The notes under the pieces are model-generated. The model was not told where the DNA came from. It made no database searches and worked only from the letters and a program-made list of their open reading frames with translations. The position numbers were made by a program, and so were the translations under genes. From NCBI GenBank assembly GCA_016718845.1, contig JADKCK010000010.1, positions 1 through 64,000 of the forward strand: a stretch of 64,000 nucleotides of DNA, written 5' to 3'. How positions within the stretch are numbered: the stretch's first letter is position 1; every line of letters begins with the position of its first letter. The DNA is from Sphingobacteriales bacterium. GTDB lineage: Bacteria > Bacteroidota > Bacteroidia > Chitinophagales > UBA2359. This document shows positions 7,656 to 15,899 of the stretch, in pieces.

Positions 7656-9434
7656 TTAATTAACCACTAACTTTTTGCTTATCAACTGTTTCTTGTTGAT
7701 AAACTGTACAAAGTAAATGCCTTTGGGCAAATGTTGGGTATCAAACAATACCTCTGCCGACTGACTTTGTAACGATTGACTAAATACCGCTTGCCCCAAT
7801 TGATTGCTTATGCTTAACACGCCATTAAGCGGCTCGTTGGCGTTTAGGTTAATGTTTAGTTGATTGTTGGTTGGATTTGGGAATATGTCAAATGTAAGTT
7901 TATCATCTGCTATGCTTGCATTGCCCAATGCAGCGGGTGTATAATTAAGCCTAAAGTTATAAGGTGTTTGCCAACTTTGGCTATTTCCGTGTGCAGCAAC
8001 TTCTAGGTAATAAGTGCCTGCTGGCAAGTAAATGGTGTCGGTTTGATAGTCGAGTTGGGCAAAAGTGGTGGTATCGGTTAATACAAAATCGTAATCTTGG
8101 TTAGCTATGCTAAGGTTTAGCTCGTTCAGCGGAATGTTGCCCAACGACACACTTACCCATGCATCTTGGGGCAGCGTAAAGGCATAGTCGTCGTAGTCTA
8201 TCCCTGCCGATGGGCTATCTTCGCCTTGCAGCGTAACATAGCCATTATATAGGGTGTTAGGGGCTATTTGGTATGCCAACGAGTAATAATCTGGCTCGTC
8301 GAAACCCTCAAAATTGGTTTGTATGCGGTTGGTTAATGCCGTATGAAAAGTGTTGGTACTAAAGGTTTCGGTGGGCAACGAGGCATAAAATGTTGTTAGG
8401 TTGGCACTTTCTACCGACACTATGCCATCGCCACCAAACAAATCGCCGCTATAATCGCCAATAATACAGGTATAATCGAGGTTGGTGGGTATGTTTTTTT
8501 GATTTAAACCCGTTACTTGTTCGCCTTGTATGCCATTGCAACTTACATCGTAGTTATAAAAACCAAAAAAAGTATCGTTCATTACGTTGTTGCTTTCTAA
8601 ACCGCCAAACAAAAACACACCATCATCGCCCGAGTAAAAATACGAGGTGCGCAGGTCTCTAATGGCATCAGAGCCTTCGTCGAGCGACACAAAAGCATCA
8701 CCCAAAAACGAACCCGACGCATTGCTGCCGCCATGTGGTGTACCTGTTGTTACTAATTTGGCTACATGATGCCTACCATCGGCTTGCCAAAGTGTTTCGT
8801 TTTGTAGGTATTGGCGCGATGCCAAACCACCCATCGAGTGACCAAACAAAATAACTTTATCTTTGCCCGTGGCTTGCAACACCTCGGTAATGGCATTGCG
8901 TATAGCCAAACCTTGTTTGGTAATGGCTGCTTGGTTGCTTTGTGTGGGGTTGTAGTTTTCGCCATACGATAAGCCATCGGTGCCAACATTGAAATTAACC
9001 AAATAAAAATCGGCAGCGGGTACATCGGTGTTAAAGTCTTCAAAGTCGGTTTCGGTTTCGGAGTAGATGTTAGAGTAGCCCAAGTTGTCGTCTTGATTAA
9101 GGTTAAAGCGCAAATGTCCGCCATAGCTCCAGCCTTGTGTTAATGCGGTGTTGTAAAAATCTGTCCAAGTATCGGCGCTCGATGCCAAGCCATGTACAAA
9201 AATAATGGGATACGGAAAATGCTGACCCAACTGGGCTTGTGTTAATGCTTGCAATGTTTGCGGAGGTGTGGCAGATAGCTTGGTGGTTTTATCTGCCTTT
9301 GTTTGCTGCACGGTTTGTAGGTGTTGGGTTAAGTGGTTGGTGTGTGTGGGGTTTGCTAATGTGGTAGCAGGTTGCGCATAGCTGGCAACATTAATAAGCA
9401 GTAGGCAAAAAGTAAGGGTAATTGCTGTTTTCAT
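7656..9434 (-). CDS. Secreted lipase-like alpha/beta hydrolase with T9SS type A sorting domain
   Basis: 592 residues. It has a signal peptide (ending SYAQ near residue 20). An alpha/beta hydrolase domain has the oxyanion-hole region YPIIFVHGLASS near residue 75 and the nucleophile elbow GHSMGG near residue 198. GDGIVSVESA near residue 335 looks like the acid-residue region. This is the PGAP1/triacylglycerol lipase type. A beta-sandwich follows (about 390-500). The C-terminus (IFPNPTNNQLNI, then PKGIYFVQF and KKLVV) is a T9SS type A sorting domain. The protein should cross the outer membrane through the type IX system and be attached or released. Substrate is probably an ester lipid; this is inference from the fold. 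Confidence 0.88.
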   Translation of the reverse strand: MKTAITLTFCLLLINVASYAQPATTLANPTHTNHLTQHLQTVQQTKADKTTKLSATPPQTLQALTQAQLGQHFPYPIIFVHGLASSADTWTDFYNTALTQGWSYGGHLRFNLNQDDNLGYSNIYSETETDFEDFNTDVPAADFYLVNFNVGTDGLSYGENYNPTQSNQAAITKQGLAIRNAITEVLQATGKDKVILFGHSMGGLASRQYLQNETLWQADGRHHVAKLVTTGTPHGGSNASGSFLGDAFVSLDEGSDAIRDLRTSYFYSGDDGVFLFGGLESNNVMNDTFFGFYNYDVSCNGIQGEQVTGLNQKNIPTNLDYTCIIGDYSGDLFGGDGIVSVESANLTTFYASLPTETFSTNTFHTALTNRIQTNFEGFDEPDYYSLAYQIAPNTLYNGYVTLQGEDSPSAGIDYDDYAFTLPQDAWVSVSLGNIPLNELNLSIANQDYDFVLTDTTTFAQLDYQTDTIYLPAGTYYLEVAAHGNSQSWQTPYNFRLNYTPAALGNASIADDKLTFDIFPNPTNNQLNINLNANEPLNGVLSISNQLGQAVFSQSLQSQSAEVLFDTQHLPKGIYFVQFINKKQLISKKLVVN

Positions 9435-9481
9435 TGATTTATTTGTTTGATTTTTGAGAACAATTTAGTACAAAAATTTAA

Positions 9482-9512
9482 AACTGGCTGCTTCTAACGG
9501 ATTGTGTGGTTT
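9482..9512 (+). repeat. Copy A of a GGATTGTGTGG repeat
   Basis: Contains AACTGG and TCTAACGGATTGTGTGGTTT. The same core is at 9908-9936 (direct, diverged) and 10074-10108 (inverted). Copies A and C lie on either side of the dead GxxExxY gene. Confidence 0.65.
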
Positions 9513-9618
9513 TAAATTTAGCCGTTTTTTCTTGAAATAATGGGCTTGCCAACAGTTTGTATGAATTTTAAAAGGTGATGTAGGTATTTAAATCTTGCCA
9601 ATCCTGCAATCCTGTTGA

Positions 9619-9859
9619 CTAAATTTTTGTTTTTGTGTAAAGTCTAAATTTGCGTTTAACTTCTACCGAACGCCCAAAATTGATAAGCAATCCGATATCT
9701 ATTTGTGTAGCGTTGAGGTAGTTTACCAATTGTGTTTCGTGTATCGGATGTAAGATATCTATTGCTTTTAGTTCAAGAATAATCGTGTTGTTGACCATTA
9801 GTATTGTGTACGGTATAGGCGCAACCTATTATTATTTTGGTTAGTTCTTCGTGTTGCAT
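9619..9859 (-). pseudogene. GxxExxY protein remnant with internal deletion
   Basis: The minus strand begins ATG with MQHEELTKIIIGCAYTVHNT, which is the N-terminus of the GxxExxY family. It then jumps, with a frame change, to ILMVNNTIILELKAIDILHP, HETQLVNYL and IDIGLLINFG, the second half of the same family, ending at TAG 9619-9621. About 60 residues, including the GxxExxY motif, are missing. Intact members are about 125 residues and resemble PD-(D/E)XK nucleases; the role is unknown. The order of the two halves is correct, so this is a deletion in one gene and not a chance match. Confidence 0.8.
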
Positions 9860-9907
9860 GTGTTTTTGACAGGATTACAAGATTAACAAGATTTGATTTT
9901 TATTCTT

Positions 9908-9936
9908 TCTGCTTCTAATGGATTATGTGGTTTGAG
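9908..9936 (+). repeat. Copy B of the GGATTGTGTGG repeat
   Basis: A diverged direct copy (TCTAATGGATTATGTGGTTT) just downstream of the dead GxxExxY gene start. Confidence 0.55.
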
Positions 9937-10073
9937 TTTCAAAGTTTATTTTCGGGTTGAAATGCAGCTAAATGAAGCAATTTTATCAAATAAATACTCA
10001 AAACTTGAACTATCTTTGCTAAAAAAAACGAAAATTAAGTTATTTGCCCCCAAATACAGGTACTTTGAGTTGC

Positions 10074-10108
10074 AAACCACACAATCCGTTAGAAACAGAA
10101 AACTGGCT
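10074..10108 (-). repeat. Copy C of the GGATTGTGTGG repeat, inverted
   Basis: The reverse complement contains TCTAACGGATTGTGTGGTTT, identical over the core to copy A. With copy A it frames about 630 bases that hold the GxxExxY remnant. Confidence 0.65.
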
Positions 10109-10122
10109 ATATGGATAGCTGC

Positions 10123-10166
10123 AAAACACTTCTTAACTCCCTAAAAAGAGAGCTAAGAAGTGTTTT
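10123..10166 (-). terminator. Hairpin terminator after the membrane protein gene at 10192
   Basis: A 17-bp stem AAAACACTTCTTAACTC with GAGCTAAGAAGTGTTTT (one G:T-type mismatch) and a 10-base loop. On the minus strand it follows the stop codon of the gene at 10192-10674. Confidence 0.75.
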
Positions 10167-10191
10167 GTTGTGATGATATAGGATTACTATT

Positions 10192-10674
10192 TTACAAAAA
10201 TGCCAACATATTGTGCAATTGTTGGGCTAAATCGAAACCTGTTAGTTGGTAGGCACCAATAAGCAATAAACTCCAGAAGGTAAACGACACTAACATATAG
10301 CTAAATACTTTGGGTTTGCTGCGGTACATGCTTAAAGCCACCAAAGTACCGACTGGTATGGTTAGTAAAATAGGCGTTAGAAAGGCAATGCCTGCCAAGC
10401 CAAAGCGCTGACGGGTACGCACAATAAGGCGTGTTCGCCAATTTACCCTAAATTGCTTACCCTGCTTAGGCTTACCTACATATTTATACCACAACAGTTT
10501 TAGTGCATCGCGGGTGTAGCTAAAAAACAATACGCCCATCATACTGCCTGTAATGGCTAGTATCATCGACTCGCCAAAGTTGTAATCGTAGTAAAATATT
10601 AGCCCCAAGGCAACCAAATATTTTATACTGCCCCAGCCCAATATAAATAGTATGCTCAACGGATTTGTTATCAT
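10192..10674 (-). CDS. Small integral membrane protein of unknown function
   Basis: 160 residues with about four hydrophobic segments (roughly residues 5-27, 35-52, 95-117 and 125-145) and a basic cytoplasmic loop rich in Lys and Arg in the middle (residues 62-90). The layout resembles small multidrug-export-like (SMR/YqxA-type) or SNARE-associated-like membrane proteins, but no motif decides this. It is transcribed alone, ends at the hairpin 10123-10166, and is preceded by a gene-free region of more than 400 bases. Confidence 0.7.
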   Translation of the reverse strand: MITNPLSILFILGWGSIKYLVALGLIFYYDYNFGESMILAITGSMMGVLFFSYTRDALKLLWYKYVGKPKQGKQFRVNWRTRLIVRTRQRFGLAGIAFLTPILLTIPVGTLVALSMYRSKPKVFSYMLVSFTFWSLLLIGAYQLTGFDLAQQLHNMLAFL

Positions 10675-11005
10675 GATGTTTTTTTTAGTAGCTATAACCC
10701 AAAGTACTGCTTATTGTTAATAAATTTGGCATTAGGTGAATTTGGGTACAAAGTTAACAATTTTTTTGGACAATTAGTTCAGATAAACCTACTATTGGTT
10801 TTGAACTGTTGATTGCTCGCTTAGGTGTTTAGGGTTTATGCTTTAGGTTTTTGTTTAGACAACAAGTATTTTTTCGTTTTTTTTAGGTTTTTTTTAAGAC
10901 TTTTAACCCTGTTTCAAGTCACTTTTAAACAGCATAACTTACTGATAATCAATTAGTTAGCTGCTTTTAAATGCTTTTAGCTTAGTTATTTTAGCGTTTC
11001 TTTGG
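10675..11005. other. Intergenic region without visible genes
   Basis: A divergent intergenic region. Apart from the promoter at 11006-11038 I see only A+T-rich sequence and short poly-T runs. Confidence 0.4.
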
Positions 11006-11038
11006 TTTGGGGTAGGGGCTGTGGTGGTTGTATCTTTG
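11006..11038 (+). promoter_or_regulatory. Bacteroidota-type promoter
   Basis: TTTG at 11006-11009, 21 bases, then TATCTTTG at 11031-11038 followed by CA. It gives a leader of about 55 bases before the ATG at 11097. Confidence 0.7.
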
Positions 11039-11096
11039 CATCATCAAACAGAACAAAACAAACAATCTTTTCAAAAACACAAAAAAACGCTACCCC

Positions 11097-11870
11097 ATGA
11101 AAAATTATCTCGCAACCACCGCTTTGGCTTTATTAGTTAGCCTTTTCTCTTTTGCTCAATCGTTTAGTGGTACTTACACAGGCACCTGCCAACAACAAGC
11201 CGTACAACTTAGCCTACAACAACAAGGCAACAACTTAGCTGGCACGCTGCAAATGAGCGGCGACACTTACCAACTAACAGGCAACACACAAGGCAATACC
11301 GCAAGTGGCAAAGCCATTGGTACACAACAAGACGAATGGACGTTTGAAGCCCAAACAAACAGCAACAATCTAAACATTACTTTTAGCACACTTTGGGGCT
11401 TAGTTACACTACCCATGCAACTACAACGTACAGGCGGCGGAAATACCACAAACGCATCTGCCCAAAACAATAGCAATGGTTTTCAACAAACTACTACATC
11501 TACCCGAAACAATATTGACCCTAATTTGGTGGGCGTTTGGACAAAATCGAGCAATATTAATAGCGGCGGATATGGCAATTTTGCATCGTTTAGTACCGAA
11601 ACATCGTTTGTTTTACGTGCCAATGGTACTTTTGAGTATGGTGCAAGTCGCTCGGTAGGCGGTGGCGATAGTTGGAGCTACGACGGCGGCGGTTGGTCGG
11701 CTCCCGAACTAACAGGTACTTACTTTACCCAAAATGGTAAAATCTTTATCACCACCGCCAACGGACAAAACCTACCCAAAGACCAACAACTAATGGGCAG
11801 CTATTATGTAAGCGACAACGGTATGAGTACCACCAGCATACAAGGCGTAAAAGAATATTGGGCAAGATAA
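11097..11870 (+). CDS. Secreted protein of unknown function
   Basis: 257 residues from the ATG at 11097. A frame extending to 11028 would overlap the promoter. The signal peptide is residues 1-20 (ends FSFAQ). The first mature part (about 22-105) has lipocalin-like repeated strands (SGTYTGTC, LSLQQQGNNLAGTL, TFEAQ). A Gln/Asn/Ser/Thr linker leads to a second beta-rich part with VGVWTKSS, TSFVLRANGTFEY and GTYFTQNGKIFI, a pattern seen in small beta-barrel lipocalin-like domains. No enzyme motif is visible. It is the first of four secreted-protein genes in a row. Location is periplasm or outside. Confidence 0.72.
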   Translation: MKNYLATTALALLVSLFSFAQSFSGTYTGTCQQQAVQLSLQQQGNNLAGTLQMSGDTYQLTGNTQGNTASGKAIGTQQDEWTFEAQTNSNNLNITFSTLWGLVTLPMQLQRTGGGNTTNASAQNNSNGFQQTTTSTRNNIDPNLVGVWTKSSNINSGGYGNFASFSTETSFVLRANGTFEYGASRSVGGGDSWSYDGGGWSAPELTGTYFTQNGKIFITTANGQNLPKDQQLMGSYYVSDNGMSTTSIQGVKEYWAR

Positions 11871-11916
11871 TTATCAATTGTTAATTATTGATTATTGATT
11901 GCAATTTGACACCTGC

Positions 11917-11948
11917 TACCCATATTACACCCCTAACAGGGCTTAATC
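11917..11948 (-). repeat. TACCCATATTACACCCC repeat, copy 1
   Basis: TACCCATATTACACCCCTAACAGGGCTTAATC. Its reverse complement matches two copies at 61344-61426, and a similar copy is at 14719-14750. Confidence 0.7.
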
Positions 11949-12150
11949 ACTCCTTTACTCTTTACACTAGCAGTGCTTCTCTTCTCTCTTCAATCCCTTC
12001 ACTCTTTCACTCCTTCACTCTTTTCACCCAAACAGCATCTTCTAACTTTTCAAACACTTTTCAAATGAACACTTCACCTAATAACTCGGCTAACCAAACT
12101 GGTTCTTCTTTCACTCAAACAGTATCTTCTAACTTTTCAAATAACTCATC
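11949..12150 (+). repeat. C/T-rich, G-poor leader before the CARDB-type gene
   Basis: Short units such as TTCACTC, CTTTCACTCC and CTTTTCA, with very few G on this strand. It ends just upstream of the ATG at 12155. Similar leaders precede the genes at 14816 and 34955. Confidence 0.55.
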
Positions 12151-12154
12151 AACA

Positions 12155-13393
12155 ATGACAACTTCCATCATCACCTCTGCTCGCCAATTATTTGCTATTG
12201 CATTAACTATTATTGGCATTTTCTTTTCTCAAAACACACAAGCCATCGAAAGCATTTGCAAACGCACCATGTGCGGACAAACCTACAACTCGGGCGATGC
12301 TAATCCTAAGTTTTTAACCGGCGAAACCCAAACTATTAGGGTATTTGTAAAATATGGCGATTTGGTTAGCTCGGCTACAACAGGTGTAGGAGGTATTGCT
12401 GCCACTATTGGAGCAAAAGGCGGCGGCGGTAACATAAATAGTTGCTTAACCTATGTAGATGTAAATATTGCAGTACCGAGCAGTGCAATAGAACAAAATA
12501 ATATTACGGTGTCGTTGTTTGGCAACTTACCTTTTATTGGAAATACGCTTACTTGCACGTTTAGAATTGATGTTCGTAAAAAAGCCGTTGTTAGCGGCAT
12601 TACAATCAAAGAGAACAACGTAAATGTTACCCAATTAATTGCGGGACGCACCTACCAAATGACCGTTACAGGTACTGACATCAACGATTTACGGGTAGAT
12701 GATAGCAAAATTGAAAGTGCTAGCCTTGCAAATGGCGGCACAGGTAGCAGCCAAATGTTTTATACGGTGTTTAAAGCCACTACCCAAACCACAGTAACAG
12801 GTATTAGATTTGAAGAAATTGAAACGCCTTGCCACCACGATATTACCAAAACTATTACTTCGCTTACCTTATATCCTAAACCCGATTTAGCTCCGTATGT
12901 GTTGAGTATCAACCGTTATGTATTGACAGGTAACGAATCGTGTGGTGGCTCGTTGGGTAAAGTAACTAATGGCGGGTCGAGTGGCGTACTTACTGCCATT
13001 AAAAACAGCATAGGCGCTCCGTCGGCAACCGAAGCCGTGAAAATAAAAGAGATAACCTGGCCCGATGTGCAGTTTGGCGTAACAAACACAGGCGGTCCTA
13101 TTACAGGTACGTTTAAGGTGCAACTTAAAAATGGCAATACCGTGCTAAAAGAAGAAACCGTAACTAATTTAGCAGCAGGCGAAGAGAAAATATTTAGTTA
13201 TACTCGACCAAAATCAAAAAAGAAACTAATGCGTATGGCAGGTTGTAACAACGGCAACGATGTTCATGCACACCAAGACAATGCCACTAACCCCGAATAT
13301 AACTGGGCAGACCCCGCACAATTTACTGTAAAAGTTGATGCCCTAAACAACATAACCGAAAGCAACGAAACCAACAACCAAAATAATTATTGA
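12155..13393 (+). CDS. Secreted CARDB-like beta-sandwich protein
   Basis: 412 residues from the ATG at 12155, chosen because it gives a normal signal peptide (residues 1-33, hydrophobic ALTIIGIFF, ending TQA). The frame is open further upstream, but that part is made of intergenic repeats. The mature protein is beta-rich with several Cys (KRTMCGQTY, CLTYV, CTFRIDV, CGGS). The C-terminal third has the CARDB pattern: PDLAPYVLS, then FGVTNTGGPITGTFKVQL, EETVTNLAAGEE, FTVKVDALNNITESNETNN. CARDB domains are Ig-like adhesion modules. There is no sorting domain, which may mean periplasmic location. Confidence 0.75.
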   Translation: MTTSIITSARQLFAIALTIIGIFFSQNTQAIESICKRTMCGQTYNSGDANPKFLTGETQTIRVFVKYGDLVSSATTGVGGIAATIGAKGGGGNINSCLTYVDVNIAVPSSAIEQNNITVSLFGNLPFIGNTLTCTFRIDVRKKAVVSGITIKENNVNVTQLIAGRTYQMTVTGTDINDLRVDDSKIESASLANGGTGSSQMFYTVFKATTQTTVTGIRFEEIETPCHHDITKTITSLTLYPKPDLAPYVLSINRYVLTGNESCGGSLGKVTNGGSSGVLTAIKNSIGAPSATEAVKIKEITWPDVQFGVTNTGGPITGTFKVQLKNGNTVLKEETVTNLAAGEEKIFSYTRPKSKKKLMRMAGCNNGNDVHAHQDNATNPEYNWADPAQFTVKVDALNNITESNETNNQNNY

Positions 13394-13448
13394 GGATACC
13401 TAAAGTAACAACCAAAAGCGAGTAATTTTCTCGCAAAAAATGCTCGCC

Positions 13449-13480
13449 TTTGGTTTTCTGATGAAATTTCGCTATATTTG
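13449..13480 (+). promoter_or_regulatory. Bacteroidota-type promoter
   Basis: TTTG at 13449-13452, 20 bases, TATATTTG at 13473-13480 followed by CA. It precedes the gene at 13549 by about 65 bases. Confidence 0.72.
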
Positions 13481-13548
13481 CAGCGAGCTACAAGTTTTCC
13501 GATACAGGCTCTTCGCTACATTCATTCATTCATACAAACGCTATCTTT

Positions 13549-14649
13549 ATGAAAACGCTTACTTTTATTTTTCTATTTTGTTATTATTTCTCTTGTTTTG
13601 TACAAGCGCAAGTTATTGTAAACGAGGCAACCACCGAAGTAGTTAAAGCTACCGAGTTTTCTATCCCTTCATCGCCTGCTTTTATTATGCTCGATGCCTC
13701 GCCCGACCGCATTACCAAACCTGGCTTACCCCGCAACTTTAAGGTCGATTGGTCGTTGAAAAGCTACAGCCTTTCGCCAAACCTTGCCCTCGAAGCACAA
13801 CCCATTTGGCTACTATTTTTCGACCGCTCGCCCTTGTCAAAATACCAAAAAGCTAACGGATTAGTCAAAATGTTTTCGACCATTAGCTTATCGGCAGGCA
13901 CCGTACAACGCGACACCATAAACTGGTTAGCCATAGCAGGCAAAATGAACATATACCGTAGCCGCGACCCACTAACCGACCGCGAACTGCTCGACTCACT
14001 AAACATGGTAGTTGGGCAAGACGAAGAACTAATGCAGCAACAACTCGAAACACTAAAAAAACAAAATAGCAAACTAAAAAGTAAAAAAGATGCCGAATCG
14101 ATAAAAATGCAAACACAACTCAACAAATCTATCGACTCGCTAAAAATTGAACTGATAAACAAACAAACCCTGCGCAAACAAACCGTCCGCGACCTACAAC
14201 AACGCTATGTGCGCCGACACTGGAACACCTCGTACCTAGATGTTGCCTACGGAAAATCGTATAAATACGACAAAGATAGCAAATTGGATAGCCTTGTACT
14301 ATTGTCCGAAAGAAACAGCCTTTGGGTAAGCGGCTCGTTGGGCTTGGGCAAAAACTGGCTACTAAGTGGCATGGCTCAATACAACCTAACTGCCACCAGC
14401 GACAACTATCTGGCAGGTGTTAACACCCGATACAGTAGCGGTAATAATAACTACAACTTTTTTGTAGAATTTTTTAGAGAAGGATACAGCCAAACACCCG
14501 ACCTAAACAGCTATACCTTTGCTTATGGCGGCGATTTTAAATTAGGCAGAAACGTACTACTTAGTTATGCCATCAGAACAAAATACAACGACAAACTACA
14601 GTTTAAAGACCTTGCACCCATTGCCAATGTTATATGCCTAATGCGATAA
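13549..14649 (+). CDS. Secreted protein, probable outer-membrane beta-barrel with coiled-coil region
   Basis: 366 residues with a signal peptide (residues 1-20, FSCFVQAQ). The N-terminal part (50-150) contains short amphipathic strands such as QPIWLLFFD and GTVQRDTINWLAIAG. Residues 160-220 are a Lys/Gln/Leu-rich coiled coil (LMQQQLETLKKQN, KIELINKQTLRK). The last 130 residues have alternating strands and turns (LWVSGSLGLGKNWLLSGMAQYN, YNFFVEFFREGY, YTFAYGGDFKLGRNVLLSYAIR) typical of outer-membrane barrels. I recognise no named family. The end (ANVICLMR) is plausible for a native C-terminus, but I cannot exclude truncation. Confidence 0.72.
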   Translation: MKTLTFIFLFCYYFSCFVQAQVIVNEATTEVVKATEFSIPSSPAFIMLDASPDRITKPGLPRNFKVDWSLKSYSLSPNLALEAQPIWLLFFDRSPLSKYQKANGLVKMFSTISLSAGTVQRDTINWLAIAGKMNIYRSRDPLTDRELLDSLNMVVGQDEELMQQQLETLKKQNSKLKSKKDAESIKMQTQLNKSIDSLKIELINKQTLRKQTVRDLQQRYVRRHWNTSYLDVAYGKSYKYDKDSKLDSLVLLSERNSLWVSGSLGLGKNWLLSGMAQYNLTATSDNYLAGVNTRYSSGNNNYNFFVEFFREGYSQTPDLNSYTFAYGGDFKLGRNVLLSYAIRTKYNDKLQFKDLAPIANVICLMR

Positions 14650-14652
14650 AAA

Positions 14653-14697
14653 AAATGGTAAATGGTAAATTGTAAATGATGAGTTGTAAATTGCGGT
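14653..14697. repeat. GGTAAATTGTAAATG low-complexity repeat
   Basis: Short units (GGTAAATGGTAAATTGTAAA, GAGTTGTAAATTG). Related stretches are at 22979-23027 and 36043-36131. Confidence 0.5.
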
Positions 14698-14718
14698 TTA
14701 AAACACACAAACCATTGC

Positions 14719-14750
14719 CACCCATATTGCACCCCCTAACAAGGCTTAAT
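14719..14750 (-). repeat. TACCCATATT-type repeat, copy 2
   Basis: CACCCATATTGCACCCCCTAACAAGGCTTAAT, a diverged copy of the element at 11917-11948. Confidence 0.6.
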
Positions 14751-14815
14751 CTTCACTCTTTCACCACTTCACTCTTTCACCACTTCATCTTTTCACTTCA
14801 TTCAAATTTTTTATC
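14751..14815 (+). repeat. C/T-rich G-poor leader before the gene at 14816
   Basis: Repeats of TTCACTCTTTCACCAC run directly up to the ATG, with almost no G on this strand. Confidence 0.55.
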
Positions 14816-15595
14816 ATGAAAAATGTAACAATCCTCCTCGTTCTTTGCCTTATTAGCCATACATTATTGGCACAAACCCCAGTAGGTCGTCGTGCAGCAG
14901 GTGCTAACCCTGCCGACATTCAAGGTGCTATCGACCAGTTTCGTACCGATTTAGGCGGTGCTAACAATGGCATAGGCAACACCTTTACCACAGGCAGACG
15001 CGAAATTAACTGGGACGGCGTACCCGATGCTTTTGCACAACCCAACAACCTACCCCCCGATTTTTTTAACGTCAACTCGCCACGTGGTTTAGTGATGCGG
15101 GCAGTAGGCGAAAAAGAAGAAACCGAAGGCTTTAGAGTAAGTGCCGACAGCGATAACCCTACCCAAACAGCCACTAAATTTGCTGATATTAGTACCAGCT
15201 TTGCCACACAATTCAAAGCATTTTCTGAGCAACGTGTGTTTTCGTACCTCGACCACAAAGAAATTGCCATTCGGTTTTTTGTACCCGGCACACAAACTAT
15301 TGCGGCTGTACGTGGCTTTGGCGCTGTTTTTTGCGACGTAGATATGGCACAAGTATCATCAATTGAACTGTTTCAGGGCAAAAAAAGTTTAGGTAAATTT
15401 TATGCCCAACCTACCAATGCTGGCTTGTCGTTTGTAGGCGTGTCGTTTCCAACAGCTATTGTCACCAAAGTAATTATTACCACAGGCAACACACCCGTAC
15501 AGGTAAGTTGTGGTCCAAATCCAGAAAGTAGCACCAAAGACATGGTAGTTCTCGACGATTTTATTTATGGCGAACCACAAGCCGTACAACAATAA
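14816..15595 (+). CDS. Secreted protein of unknown function
   Basis: 259 residues with a signal peptide (1-19, SHTLLAQ). The mature part has GRREINWDGVPDAFA near residue 60, then NNLPPDFFNVNSPRG, AVRGFGAVFCDVD near 165 and SFVGVSFP near 205. The 'INWDGVPD..NNLPPDFFN..SPRG' and 'RGFGAVF.DVD' patterns are typical of an uncharacterised beta-sandwich family of exported proteins in environmental bacteria. I do not know a function. It has no sorting domain. It is the last of the four secreted-protein genes and is followed by three hairpin terminators. Confidence 0.75.
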   Translation: MKNVTILLVLCLISHTLLAQTPVGRRAAGANPADIQGAIDQFRTDLGGANNGIGNTFTTGRREINWDGVPDAFAQPNNLPPDFFNVNSPRGLVMRAVGEKEETEGFRVSADSDNPTQTATKFADISTSFATQFKAFSEQRVFSYLDHKEIAIRFFVPGTQTIAAVRGFGAVFCDVDMAQVSSIELFQGKKSLGKFYAQPTNAGLSFVGVSFPTAIVTKVIITTGNTPVQVSCGPNPESSTKDMVVLDDFIYGEPQAVQQ

Positions 15596-15620
15596 AATTT
15601 ACGCCTTACAACTTACCTTA

Positions 15621-15660
15621 ACCCACCCCTGCCTCTCCCAAGAGGGGAATTTATCCACCA
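15621..15660. repeat. CCCCTCCCAAGAGGGG family repeat, copy 1
   Basis: A short hairpin around CTCTCCCAAGAGGGG followed by AATTTATCCACC. Near-identical copies are at 19116-19155 and 22069-22100. Confidence 0.65.
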
Positions 15661-15693
15661 TTTACCATTTACAACTAAAAAAGTAGCGTTTTT

Positions 15694-15733
15694 ATAAGTC
15701 TGGCATCTTGCGAGGGTGTCAGGCTTTTTTTGT
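15694..15733 (+). terminator. Hairpin terminator after the secreted-protein cluster
   Basis: AGTCTGGCA pairs with TGTCAGGCT (G:U pairs allowed) across a loop, followed by seven T on the plus strand. Confidence 0.65.
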
Positions 15734-15781
15734 AAAGCTATTAGCACAAATTAACTGTTTAAAAAGTATCATTACTAAAAA

Positions 15782-15809
15782 CCCTTGTTAGTTGGCAAAC
15801 TAACAAGGG
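15782..15809. terminator. Perfect hairpin (12-bp stem)
   Basis: CCCTTGTTAGTT / AACTAACAAGGG with loop GGCA, flanked by A on the left, so on the minus strand it is followed by T. It may end the minus-strand restriction-modification transcript. Confidence 0.65.
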
Positions 15810-15844
15810 CATTTGTTAAATTAAGGGTAGATGATAAGCAAAAA

Positions 15845-15877
15845 TCCCCCTTAAAAATAAGGTTTTTAAGGGGGATG
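15845..15877. terminator. Perfect hairpin (14-bp stem) after the RM operon
   Basis: ATCCCCCTTAAAAA / TTTTTAAGGGGGAT with a 5-base loop, 22 bases beyond the stop codon of the methyltransferase gene at 15900. Confidence 0.75.
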
Positions 15878-15899
15878 TTTTTTGGGAGAGGATGTATTA

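Noticed and set aside
9893..10144. An 83-residue + strand reading frame
   Set aside because: It runs through repeat copies B and C and the flank of a terminator; no protein-like composition.
11888..12154. An N-terminal extension of 89 residues for the CARDB-type protein
   Set aside because: It is made from the TACCCATATT repeat and C/T-rich leader; the ATG at 12155 gives a normal signal peptide.
13764..14177. Antisense reading frame of 137 residues opposite the barrel/coiled-coil gene
   Set aside because: It is rich in Ser and Cys from reading the complementary strand of a well-supported gene; no start context.
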